This document shows, piece after piece, positions 1 to 10,599 of a DNA stretch of 64,000 bases (positions within the stretch are counted from its first letter, which is position 1; every line of letters begins with the position of its first letter). Location of the stretch: assembly GCA_036172665.1 (NCBI GenBank), contig CM069872.1, positions 54,298,101 to 54,362,100 of the forward strand. Direction: 5' to 3'. The notes beneath the pieces were generated by a model that saw nothing but the letters and a program-made list of their open reading frames with translations, was not told where the DNA came from and ran no database searches. Origin of the DNA: Prosopocoilus inquinatus. Lineage: Eukaryota; Arthropoda; Insecta; Coleoptera; Lucanidae. The translations under genes and the position numbers were made by a program.

Positions 1-310
1 TGCATCGACTCTGTGGTTTCAAATTTTTGGTCGGTGGCGTTCTTTTGTTTCACGGATTATATTAGAATGTAGAGTGTCGTTATGTAAAGACAACAACATA
101 AGTAAATAGCCCAAAACAGGCGCCAGGCGCCAAATAAGATTTTTAAGTCTAGGATGTACCCTAAATGGAGACTTTGGATTTTACGCGGTGTTGGCAATTG
201 TGTGGTAAATTTGGATGTGATTATAACATCGATGGATGAACGGGGGGGGGGGGGGCAACATAAAAACAAGAAAATCACAGTTTGTTACGTTGCGTTATAT
301 TCATTTTGAA
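1..310. other. AT-rich non-coding DNA with a G homopolymer
   Basis: No gene is visible here. A run of 14 G residues lies at 242-255. If the leftward gene inferred at 1.8-9.2 kb is real, this is probably its intron sequence. Confidence 0.5.
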
Positions 311-1215
311 CTCGCCTAACTTTCTAGCAATTTTTTGACCGAAAGTTTGATAAGAAAAAAAATGTATAAGTGAACAACGGAGATTAGGTGAATTTGTGAA
401 ACGAGAAAATAAAAAAATAAAACAAAAGTGAATTCAGAAAACAAATTTGATCGAAACAAAAGATGTTCATATTTCGTCTTGGTTTAACTCTCCTAACTTT
501 CTAGCAATTGATTTTTTGACCGAAAGTTTGTTAAGAAAAAAAATGTATAAGTGAACAACGAAGATTAGGTGAATTTGTGAAACGAGAAAATAAAAAAATA
601 AAACAAAAGTGAATTCAGAAAACAAATTTGATCGAAACAAAAGATGTTCATATTTCGTCTTGGTTTAACTCTCCTAACTTTCTAGCAATTGATTTTTTGA
701 CCGAAAGTTTGTTAAGAAAAAAAAATGTATAAGTGAACAACGCAGATTAGGTGAATTTGTGAAACGAGAAAATAAAAAATAAAACAAAAGTGAATTCAGA
801 AAACAAATTTGATCGAAACAAAAGATGTTCATATTTCGTCTTGATTTAACTCTCCTAACTTTCTAGCAATTGATTTTTTGACCGAAAGTTTGTTAAGAAA
901 AAAAAATGTATAAGTGAACGACGCAGATTAGGTGAATTTGTGAAACGAGAAAATAAAAAAATAAAACAAAAGTGAATTCAGAAAACAAATTTGATCGAAA
1001 CAAAAGATGTTCATATTTCGTCTTGATTTAACTCTCCTAACTTTCTAGCAATTGATTTTTTGACCGAAAGTTTGTTAAGAAAAAAAAATGTATAAGTGAA
1101 CAACGAAGATTAGGCGAATTTGTGAAATGAGAAAATAAAAAATAAAATAAAAGTGAATTCAGAAGAAACAAATTTAATCCAAACAAAAGATGTTCATGTT
1201 TCGTCTTGATTTATT
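311..1215. repeat. Tandem repeat array, about 181-bp unit, five copies
   Basis: Units start at the shared segment CTCBCCTAACTTTCTAGC near 311, 488, 669, 850 and 1032, giving spacings of 177, 181, 181 and 182 bases. Each unit runs through a GACCGAAAGTTTG block, an A-run, GTATAAGTGAAC, a GAATTCAGAAAAC block and AAAGATGTTCATATTTCG. Adjacent copies differ by a few substitutions and A-run length changes. The last copy decays after about 1200. The array has no coding potential. Confidence 0.9.
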
Positions 1216-1817
1216 AATTTTTATTTTTTTTTCAATTCATCATCTTAATGGGGGAAGTACACAGAATCACATTGTCAATCAGGAAATTAGTAATTGAAAT
1301 ATTTATTAATACTATAGGTCAAACGGACGTTACTTTTCTGCTTCTCTCGCAATTTCGAAATTAATTTAAATCGATTGCTTAGTTTCCGGGGTGTATTGTA
1401 GCATAACACGTTTTTTTTTTTAATTTAAATGTTTACTCTGAAGTGTTTTTATAATAAATAAATCGAGCTGCCCGCGTGTAAACCGAACCATCAAGATTAC
1501 ACAACGATCAATTCAATGTCACCACGAACAACACCAGAAAAAAAAAAATAAAACAAAAATAAATTCAATGCTAGTCGCGTTCCCATTGGAACGATAAAGT
1601 AAATAATAGTTTGCGTGACAGACAAAGATAATAAATTAAATCAAAATTAAAATTAAAATCTGTCGTCTCGAGTGACGCAAACTTTCTCGCGTCCTGAGTT
1701 TCATTTCGAGATTACTTCTTTGATTTGCACGCGAAATGGGATAATTGATTAAAATAATATTGGTGTGTGTCGAGGCAATTATCGCTTAAAATAAATTGCA
1801 GGAAGATAGTATCTTAC
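1216..1817. other. AT-rich spacer, no gene seen
   Basis: Low-complexity A/T runs with no persuasive ORF or repeat. It lies immediately downstream, on the minus strand, of the small exon at 1818-1856. Confidence 0.4.
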
Positions 1818-1856
1818 CTTCGTTTCCATCGTAACCGAAATCATGAGCGCGTCCCC
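1818..1856 (-). CDS. Candidate 39-base internal exon of a secreted-protein gene running off the left edge
   Basis: On the minus strand this stretch is bounded by a good acceptor (TTTTCACAG) and a good donor (GTAAGATA). Read after the phase-1 donor of the signal-peptide exon at 9012-9075, it is open and gives G-GRAHDFGYDGNE-G, again ending in phase 1. The agreement of splice sites and symmetric phase is the evidence; the peptide is too short to assign to a family. The remaining exons would lie left of position 1. It could be a chance open stretch, or belong to another transcript. RNA-seq junctions between 9012 and 1856 would settle it. Confidence 0.4.
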
Positions 1857-2776
1857 CTGTGAAAACAAAATAAAAAATTAATTAGACAGGTGTCGCTTAA
1901 AAATAAAGTAAAAATTCCGGCGATTATTAATGTTAATCGCCGGATTTTATAATTGCGGTAATTTCTTCGGCAAACAAAGAATACGCAGCACCATCACACG
2001 TCACACTTACTCAATAGTTGATTTAATAAGACTTAAGACAACATTCGATTACGTAATTAGGTACGTATACCTATATTTACGTTGCATCAAAGTTAATTCA
2101 GGGTTTAGTGCAACTTCAAAAAAAAAAAAAAAAAATAGGAAAAGAAATGTACTTAAAACGGAATTAATCGTTTGTGCAAAGTTTTTCTTCCTGTGACACT
2201 GAAGCAATTATTATTAAAAAAAAAAAAACATTTACGCTCGAGTAACCGAACAGGCTGAGAAAGTCTGCTTAACCTTCTGAGAAGGTATTTTCAATTTGAA
2301 AATTAAAGAAAAAAGTGTCGATAAGAAATAATATAATACGTGACGCAATGTGTAATGAAAGAAAACAAGTGCAACATTCATTAACAGTTACACGAAGTGA
2401 TCAAGCATGACTGTTTTTAAGTTGGCAATAAAATCTTGTTCGACTGTTTGCAACACTGCAAGCACCGGAAACGGGTTAATTTAACTGACGCAATGTCAAC
2501 AGCGACAAGATTCGATAGGTTATATCCGGCGATTTAGTTTGCATTCGCAAGCGATGCTCTCACGTGATTGGCTGTCAGTCGGCGTATCACACGGAAGTTA
2601 TACCCTGCAGCAAATTTAAATATAATATTCAGAATTGCCAACTTAAACAGTTATTATTGATACACTAGACTTTTGCATTGCATTTAAATGTGATTTAAAT
2701 TAAAAAATAAAAAATAAAAATTCTTCAGCAATTTAATTAATTAATTAAATAAGTATTTGACTAACTTTAATTTTAA
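1857..2776. other. AT-rich DNA, no gene seen
   Basis: Probable intron sequence of the leftward gene. A diverged fragment near 2405-2480 (AGTTGGCAA, then GACTGTTTGCAACA) resembles part of the 310-bp repeats at 3.2-4.2 kb. Confidence 0.4.
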
Positions 2777-2942
2777 TAAGTACAAAGCTTTTTTAATCTC
2801 GAACAAGTCGATTTGTTTCTCTTGACAACTTGTTTATTTACTTTTTTTCACTCCTGACGAAGCTAGAAATCTTTAGCGAAACGTTGAGTGTTTTCCCTTC
2901 ATAATTCTGTCCGGTTCGAGATTAAAAAAAAACTTTGTACTT
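2777..2942. mobile_element. Short foldback element with a GAAAC-flanked hairpin
   Basis: The ends are inverted copies: AAGTACAAAGCTTTTTTAAT at the left, continuing to TCGAAC, and GTTCGAG followed by an A-run and ACTTTGTACTT at the right, about 27 bases per arm. Inside at 2855-2885 is CTGACGAA, a six-pair stem (GCTAGA/TTTAGC with one G-T pair and loop AATC), then GAAACGTT. A related hairpin with compensating stem changes is at 52165-52200. The size and arms suggest a non-autonomous element; the superfamily is not clear. Confidence 0.6.
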
Positions 2943-3239
2943 ACAATTTTCATCGGACAAGAACAAACTTCAATTTAATTTTAATGATTACAGAATGTTA
3001 TGCTTACTATAAAAAAAGGTAATCATTTCTTTCTAGTTCAACGTTTCGTTGTTTAATTAAATTAATTGCGTCTTAACTATTGTGAAAGCGAACATACAAA
3101 AGGATTCGACGAAAAGGAGACCAATTTATTTACGTAAGTCGGACACAACACGAAAATCAGAAAGTCAGAACAGCAAACATCTGCATCAATTTGATTAGGT
3201 TAGTGAAAAGTGTAAGTGTAAAAAATAATTGCTTAATTA

Positions 3240-4175
3240 AGAAATAGATGGATAGAGTTTGTTTCGAAAATCAAGCATGAGTAACAATTAAGAGGATTTT
3301 CTTATTCGACTGTTTGCAACAATGCAGCCGGATGTATCTTCTTGATTTTATTTGACAACTGAGCGACAAAATTGTAGGTTATGTGCACTGTTTTGTCACC
3401 GTTTGCTCCTCGAGCCGTCCTCCATTTAAATTTAAAATTCATTCAGAATCGAATTGATTTGATTTCGCACTAAGCTCATTTCAAAACGAGCAGGAAATTT
3501 CTTAAAGGACCGATATTTTAAAATTAAATATGAACATAACTTCAAAACATGTAAAAAATGACACGCAAAGTATGAGTATTTGAGTTGGCAACACAATTAA
3601 GAGGATTTTCTTATTCGACTGTTTGCAACAATGCAGCCGGATGTAGCTTGTTGATTTTATTTGACAACTGAGCGACAAAATTGTAGGTTATGTGTACTGT
3701 TTTGTCATCGTTTGCTCCTCGAGCCGTCCTCCATTTAAATTTAAAATTCATCCAGAATCGAATTGATTTGATTTCGCACTAAGCTGATTTCAAAACGAGC
3801 AAGGAAGTCTCTTAAAGGAAAGATATTTAAAAATTAAATATGAACATAACCTCAAAACATGTAAAAAATGACACGCAAAGTATGAGTATTTGAGTTGGCA
3901 ACACAATTAAGAGGATTTTCTTATTCGACTGTTTGCAACAATGCAGCCGGATGTATCCTGTTGATTTTATTTGACAACTGAACGACAAAATTGTAGGTTA
4001 TGTGCACTGTTTTGTCATCGTTTGCTCCTCGAGCCGTCCTCCATTTAAATTTAAAATTCATCCAGAATCGAATTGATTTGATTTCGCACTAAGCTCATTT
4101 CAAAACGAGCAAGGAAGTCTCTTAAAGGAACGATATTTTAAAATTAAATATGAGCATAACCTCAAAACATGAAAA
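3240..4175. repeat. Tandem repeat array, about 310-bp unit, three copies
   Basis: The segment AATTAAGAGGATTTTCTTAT recurs near 3286, 3595 and 3905, spacings 309 and 310. Each copy contains GACTGTTTGCAACAATGCAG, GACAAAATTGTAGGTTATGT and a CTCCTCGAGCCGTCCTCC block. The copies are close to identical, so the expansion looks recent. Confidence 0.9.
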
Positions 4176-6530
4176 AAAATCAAACGCAATTAGTGATTTT
4201 TTAAATGAATTTGAATCTTATTTGAAGCGATTAGAATTCGAATGTGTTGTAAGCGGAGGACGGCTTTGAATTTGAAATCTCTAATGAATGACATTTATCA
4301 ATAATGACGGCTGTCAGTCACGAGTAGTCAAATCGTCAATAACCGGAAGTCACTCCGCAATCGTGCGAACAATAAAATCCGGACGCGTCATTTCGAGATT
4401 GTCTTTTTTGACGTTTCTCCGTATACGAAGTGACATTATTAATTCTGACGTTCAATATAAATTTTACTTCACGCATTTTGACACGTGCGAGTCGCTTTTA
4501 AGTTCCGTTTAAAAATTGAGTGAGCGTCAATTTTGGCTACCTAGGGTGAAGTTGAGTTCCTGCGAGGTTTCAGTTTTTATTCTTGACATTTCAAATCTTT
4601 TTTTGGCTTCGACAGAAACATAACCTCAATTAACGACGAGATTTACCAAATTTGAGCGATTTGTCATAAATTACCAACCGGTTTTTATTGTCCGCTGCCG
4701 CACGATTTAAAAATAAAATTTGGCGTTGCCAACTCGGTCACCCACGACGACCTTGCAGGAAAGCAGTGTCACCAACTTGGTGGTTTTCACACTAAATCTA
4801 GTGGTTTTTAAGTTTAAGCTTGTTTCGTGTCTAGTGCTCTTTTGGTGATTTTTTTTTTTTTTGAATAAAGCCGGATTCATTGCTGGACGATTTTTCATCG
4901 CCGCGTTACGAGGTAGCTATTCGATTGGTTCGTTTATTTAAACAAATTATATGCTTTTAAATTGGGCCAATTGGAATCGCGTAGAATTTTAACGCCGACG
5001 CAAAACGCCTAGCAATGAATCTAGCTGAAAGCCGAGGAATCTCGTGGCAGTGTTGCCAACGTAGTGGTTTTTACTCTAATTTTAATGGTTTTAAATTTCT
5101 TTTATGTTGAAACAGACGACAAACGAAAACAACATCCAGCAAATACGGCACAAAGTTAATTTATTTTATTTTTTAATTTAAAACAAGCGAACGAATAAAA
5201 CAAAATTCAAAACACAGCGACCGTCAATTATTTCTCAACAAAAACATAACAACAATAATTTTTTGAATGCGTTTCATTTTATTAATTTCTAATTTATTCA
5301 AATTTATTTGACAGGCTTGCGGCGGCAACTTTTTTTATTTTTAATTTAATCTGGTTTCCGACGTCTGTTTTGGTAAATTTTTTTTCTGCCGTTGGCGACG
5401 TTGCAATACAGTTATGCAAAGTGTTGCCAACTATTTACGACGAAGAAACCACCGAAAGATAATTAAGAATTTAATGCAAGGCGCGAATATAAAATCTTTT
5501 ATTGTTGATTGCTTTTAATTTTCGTGGAATCATTTGCCGCATTTATTTAAAAGCTTTCGCAGAAATCATTTGCTTTAACATTTTTATTTGATTAGTTTAA
5601 AACAAAGATAAAATTGCGTCAAATATCGCAATACACGCGTATCTACCTAATAAATAATCTATTAAAAAATGCACACGCGGGAAAAAGATTTCCCCATTTT
5701 CCGCAAATTCTTACTTCATACTTATACATTTATTTATCGATTTGCTTGCGTCGCATGTGTCATGTAATCGCAAGAAAAAAAAAAGCAAAAAATTATCAAG
5801 CCCAAGTTTATCAAGTTTTGCTGCATTTTAATATTATTTTTAATTTTCTTTGTAACAGTTTTATTTTTTTAATGTTTTTTTTTTAATTGTTTTTTTTTGC
5901 GGGATTTCCTCTTGCACTAAAACAACATCTAATCATACGTAGACACAAAAAAAAATTAGAAATTTCCAAATGAAATATCTCGCTCGATGTCTTAGAGTAT
6001 AGATTATAATTAAATTATATTTGGCCTCGATGAGGAAGCCGAAACAAAGACATAACGTATAATTAACGACACGCACAGTGAAGAAAATAATCGCTGAAAA
6101 AAAAAACGAAGAATGTAGAATCAATTTTTTTTTCAGCGATCATTCTCTTCACCGTTAAATCGTTTGTTATTTTTTTTCTTCAATTTCGACTCTTCAGTTC
6201 TGCAGAAGAGGCCCCAAACGGGATTGAAATAGCTCCCTAGAGGTTGGACGCTCGGGGGTTCTCGACTTGGCAACAATAATTTCGGGAAGATTGATTTTTA
6301 AAAGGAAAATTAAAAAGGAAGTATTTTCCAAAAAAAAAAAAATTGTACGAACGATTATCCGAGTTTTACAAAAAAAAAACGAGATAAAAGTTGGTAGGTA
6401 CAAAAAAAGCAAATAACAGAAAACAAAACCATTTTCGACTTGAATGAATTTAAAAAGCGAAAAGAAATTCTTGAAGTGACAGGAATCAAGCAAAAATTAA
6501 AATGAATAAGTAAAATGAACGGTCACTTAC
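4176..6530. other. AT-rich non-coding stretch
   Basis: No exon or ORF is persuasive. GTTGCC motifs are scattered through it. The short ORFs come from A/T runs. Confidence 0.4.
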
Positions 6531-6534
6531 GTTG

Positions 6535-7165
6535 ACACTTATTTTATGTATTGAAAGCATTGACGGTGATCGCGTCCCCGTCGAAATGTGTAAATACGCG
6601 TTTTGTTCTGTCGTCAGACGCCCTCTCATTTCCTCCAATTAAATTCAATTCAAACGAAACTAACAACTGATTACAAGAATTAACGATTCAGATTAATTGA
6701 TTAAATATTTTATGTATAGAGAGTATTGAAGGTGATCGTATACCCGTCGAAATGTGATTTTTTTAATCATCAAACGCCCTAAGATTTCGTTCAATTCAAT
6801 TCAACTTAAGCAAAACTAACAATTGATTAGAAGAATTAACGATTCAAATTAATTAATTAAATATTTTGTATATCGAGAGCATTGAAGGTGATCGTATACC
6901 CGTCGAAATGTGATCGTATCATCAAACGCCCTAACATTTCCTTAAATTCAATTGAGCTTAAACAAAACTGACGACTGATTACAAGAATTAACGATTCAGG
7001 TTAATTAATTAAATATTTTATGCATTGAAAGCACTGAAGGTGATCGTATCGCCGTCGAAATGTGTAAATATACGGTATCAAACGTTGTCAAACGCCCTCA
7101 CATTTCCATAAATTAAATTCAATTTAAACAAAACCAACAACCGATCGAATAGAATCAATCATTTA
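6535..7165. repeat. Tandem repeat, about 150-167-bp unit, four copies
   Basis: The block GGTGATCG, followed a little further on by GTCGAAATGTG, recurs at about 6564, 6731, 6887 and 7039 (spacings 167, 156, 152). Each copy also carries AACGCCCT, an AATTCAATT stretch and GAATTAACGATTCA. Copies are moderately diverged. Confidence 0.85.
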
Positions 7166-7199
7166 CAGCGAACAATGCAGCACTTCGTCGTGTAACAAG

Positions 7200-8995
7200 A
7201 AAAAAAAAATAAAACGGGTAAAAAATAAATTAAAAAAAAATTAAACGGCCAAAATGAAATCTGCAGACAAATTAAAAAAGAAAACGTTAAAAAAATTCGA
7301 TGACTCAATTAATGCATAGGAATTAAAGTCAATTCAAAAAAAAATTCAGACGTATTTTAAATATTAAAAAAAATACAAACGCCTACCTTGAATTAATATT
7401 AAAAAAAAAAATAAAATAAATGCAAATTTTGTTTGTTTTCCGTCAAAAATACTTATTAGAGACTTCATGTTTCGTTTATAAGTAATTAAAGTATCATGTC
7501 AAGTAAATCAAAAAAGGTAAACAAGAAAAATAAAAATAAAACTGGTAAAAAAACGTAAATTAAAAAAAATAAAAGACCAAAATGAAATCTGCAGACAAAG
7601 TAAAAAAGAAAACGTTAAAAAAATTCAATCACTCAATTAATACATAGGAATTAAAGTCAATTAAAAAAAATGCAGAGGTATTTTAAATATTAAAAAAAAA
7701 AAATACAAATGCATACCTTGAATTAATAACAAAAAATAAAATAAAACTGGTAAAAAAGAATAAATTAAAAAAAATAAAAGACCAAAATGAAATCTGCAGA
7801 CAAAGTAAAAAAGAAAACGTTAAAAAAATTCAATCACTGAATTAATACATAGGAATTAAAGTCAATTAAAAAAATGCAGACGTATTTAAATATATAAAAA
7901 AAAATACAAGTGCATACCTTGAATTAATATTAAAAAAAATAAAATAAATGCAAATTTTGTTTGTTTTCCATCAAAAATACTTATTAGAGACTTCATGTTT
8001 CGTTTATAAGTAATTAAAGTAACATGTCAAGTAAATCAAAAAATGTAAACAAGAAAAAAAAATAAAACTGGCGAAAAAAACGTTACAAGAATTCAATGAC
8101 TCAATTAATACATAGGAATTAAAGTCAATTAAAAAAAATGCAGACGTATTTTAAATATTAAAAAAAAAGAATACAAATGCATACCTTGAATTAATATTAA
8201 AAAAAAATAAAATAAATGCAAATTTTGTTTGTTTTCCGTCAAAAATACTTATTAGAGACTTCATGTTTCGTTTATAAGTAATTAAAGTATCATGTCAAGT
8301 AAATAAAAAAAGGTAAACAAGAAAAAAATAAAACTGGTAAAAAAGAATAAATTAAAAAAAAATTAAAGGCCAAAATGAAATCTGCAGACAAATTAAAAAA
8401 AAAACGTTAAAAAAATTCAATCACTCAATTAATACATAGGAATTAAAGTCAATTAAAAAAAATGCAGACGTGTTTTAAATATTAGAAAAAATAATACAAA
8501 CGCCTACCTTGAATCAATATTAAAAAAAAAATAAAATAAATGCAAATTTTGTTTGTTTTCCATCAAAAATACTTATTAGAGACTTCATGTTTCGTTTATA
8601 AGTAATTAAAGTAACATGAAAGTAAATAAAAGAAAGTGTAAACAAGAAAAAAATAAATAAAACTGGCAAAAAAGCATAAATTAAAAAAAATAAAAGACCA
8701 AAATGAAATCTGCAGACAAATTAAAAAAGAAAACGTTAAAAAAATTCAATCACTCAATTAATACATAGGAATTAAAGTCAATTAAAAAAAAATGCAGACG
8801 TATTTTAAATATATAAAAAAAATACAAGTGCATACCTTGAATTAATATTAAAAAAAAATAAAATAAATGCAAATTTTGTTTGTTTTCCGTCAAAAATACT
8901 AATTAGAGACTTTATGTGTCGTTTGTAAGTAATTAAAGTAACACGTCAAGTAAATCAAAAAATGTAGACGTAAATATTTTAATTATTTTAAAAAT
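7200..8995. repeat. AT-rich satellite-like array, about 328-bp unit with deletion variants
   Basis: The landmark AAATGAAATCTGCAGACAAA occurs at about 7255, 7583, 7788, 8376 and 8704. Spacings of 328, 205, 588 and 328 indicate a full unit near 328 bases, one shortened copy, and one copy without the landmark. Each unit includes CATAGGAATTAAAGTCAATT and TACCTTGAATTAATA, then GTTTGTTTTCCRTCAAAAAT. The array lies inside the inferred intron of the leftward gene. Confidence 0.9.
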
Positions 8996-9011
8996 AAATG
9001 CAAATAAATAC

Positions 9012-9197
9012 CTTGAATTATAAAAATTAACGATAAAACTAATAACACATTCGAAACAAGACTAGATCGGAACATCGTGCTGATTGGTAATAATAATAAT
9101 AATAATATTGTGACGACGACGACGACGACGACGAGGAAAGAAAGCACCTTTACGATTTCATTCACGCTCAGCACCCATTCGTTTTCGTGACAGGACT
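9012..9197 (-). CDS. First exon with signal peptide of an unidentified leftward gene (CDS part 9012-9075)
   Basis: From the predicted start site at 9197 the minus strand reads a roughly 120-base 5' UTR, including GTC and ATT triplet runs and two tiny upstream ORFs, then ATG at 9075. The 21-residue open stretch starts MFRSS and ends LSLIFIIQ: two to three polar residues then a hydrophobic core, as in a secretory signal peptide. It ends in phase 1 at donor CAAG|GTATTT. A longer ORF in the same frame begins at 9219, but its ATG lies upstream of the predicted start site, so I chose 9075. The next compatible exon is 1818-1856. The mature protein is not in the window, so no function is assigned. 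Confidence 0.55.
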
Positions 9198-9230
9198 GAC
9201 GCGACGCTTTGCGTTGCACACTTTATAAGC
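9192..9230 (-). promoter_or_regulatory. TATA box plus arthropod initiator
   Basis: On the minus strand TATAAA lies at 9227-9222 and TCAGTC at 9199-9194. The initiator A at 9197 is 30 bases downstream of the first T of the TATA box, the canonical spacing, and TCAGT is the classic arthropod initiator. It is placed directly upstream of the signal-peptide exon. Confidence 0.65.
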
Positions 9231-9743
9231 GTCGCAAGAAGACGCGACCACATGACAGGTATGTATGCTGTCAAACGACGTGTGCGAATTCTGTTGATCC
9301 TGATAATTAACTCGTTACGAATTAACTCGCTAATTCAAAACCAAACGAGACAAAGATATTTATTAATTATGTATTATTGCGTTATGTACTTAACTCACCT
9401 CAAGGTCCGAACGGAGGTGAGGATCACTCACTTACTCACTTATAAAGTGCGTGAAGCGAATCTAGTTCAATAACAATCAATTTATTCTTTTTTTTTTTTG
9501 AAGTTTTGCATTTTCATTTGATTTTTTTTTCTTTTGCGTTATTGCGGCCGTGATCTGGTCTGGATGTGTTGAGGACAGATCATGTGTGTACAACATAAAT
9601 TATTCTGCGATTGTGAACGCGGATTCCCCCCCCCCCACGAAAGTCACAATAATAAATCAATCAACGGTGGTATCACTTTGAAAACAATTCGATAAGAAAG
9701 AAAGAAAGAAAAAACTGTGCGCGTTTATTTCAATTTAAATCCT
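9231..9743. other. Upstream region, no gene seen
   Basis: AT-rich DNA with a C8 run near 9628 and a GAAA-repeat near 9700. It would hold upstream control DNA of the leftward gene, but no specific site is convincing. Confidence 0.35.
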
Positions 9744-10279
9744 GACCTATTAAATAGATGCGGAATGCAAAAAAAAAAAAGATTACGAAATCATTTCTTG
9801 TTACAATTATCCTTTACGAAAATCTAATATTTACAGCCGAAAACAAAAGGGAAAGAAATAGTAAACGATTACAGTTTCCTGTAATTTTTGTTTCTCCAAA
9901 ATGTTCCTGTTTAAATACGACTTCACGAGTGACACACTCAGGGTTGCCAGATTGCCCGAAATTTCGGCTACATTTTAGAAATGTTTGGCGTTTAAAAATC
10001 CTATTTGGCGCCCTGACCTATTAAATAGAAGCAAAATGCAAAAAAAAACGATTACGAAATCATTTTTTGTTACAATTATTCTTTACGAAAATCTAATATT
10101 TACAGCCGAAAACAAAAAGGAAAGAAATAGTAAACGATTACAGTTTCCTGTAATTTTTCTATTTCCAAAATGTTCCTGTTTAAATACGACTTCACGAGTG
10201 ACACACTCAGGGTTGTCAGATTGGCCGAAATTTCGGCTACATTTTAGACATGCTTGGCGTTTAAAACTCCTACTTGGCG
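9744..10279. repeat. Tandem duplication of a 268-bp unit carrying the TTACAGTTTCCTGTAA motif
   Basis: Two adjacent copies begin TGACCTATTAAATAGA at about 9743 and 10014. Each contains GATTACGAAATCATTT, the palindrome-bearing segment (9869-9884 and 10138-10153), GACTTCACGAGTGACACACT and a GCCGAAATTTCGGC-like palindrome. They are about 90 percent alike by eye. ORFs of 88 and 99 codons here are repeats of the same non-coding unit. Confidence 0.85.
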
Positions 10280-10599
10280 CCTGATTTGGGCTGCTTTTGT
10301 TCTTGCATTCGTTTAAAGACACTCGACAAAATTCTGAAAAAATATACAGTGCGATCAATAATGACTGGACTGCACACGCTGCTACTTCCATTTGTACTGG
10401 GAAGAAATTGGTCAAGTTGTTTTTTGGTTGCGGTGGGAATTTCGAGTTACGTTTCTGCTTCTGCTGAAGAAGCCCCAAATAAGGCTGAAACAGCTGTACA
10501 GAGGCTGCTCGAGGTTTCACTGCAATCAAAAACGATTTGCAACAAAAATTTTTGAAAATACTTTGAGTAATGTTTACTTTTGCTTCAATTTGTTAATTT

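Noticed and set aside
2851..2890. A canonical hammerhead ribozyme
   Set aside because: The CTGACGA...GAAAC pattern is suggestive, but an extra A separates the core from stem II and I could not place stems I and III convincingly; kept only as a hairpin finding.
8983..9219. Full 78-codon minus-strand ORF as the start of the leftward gene
   Set aside because: Its ATG lies upstream of the TATA-predicted start site, and its long Val/Leu run is just GTC and ATT triplet repeats; the ATG at 9075 is a better start.
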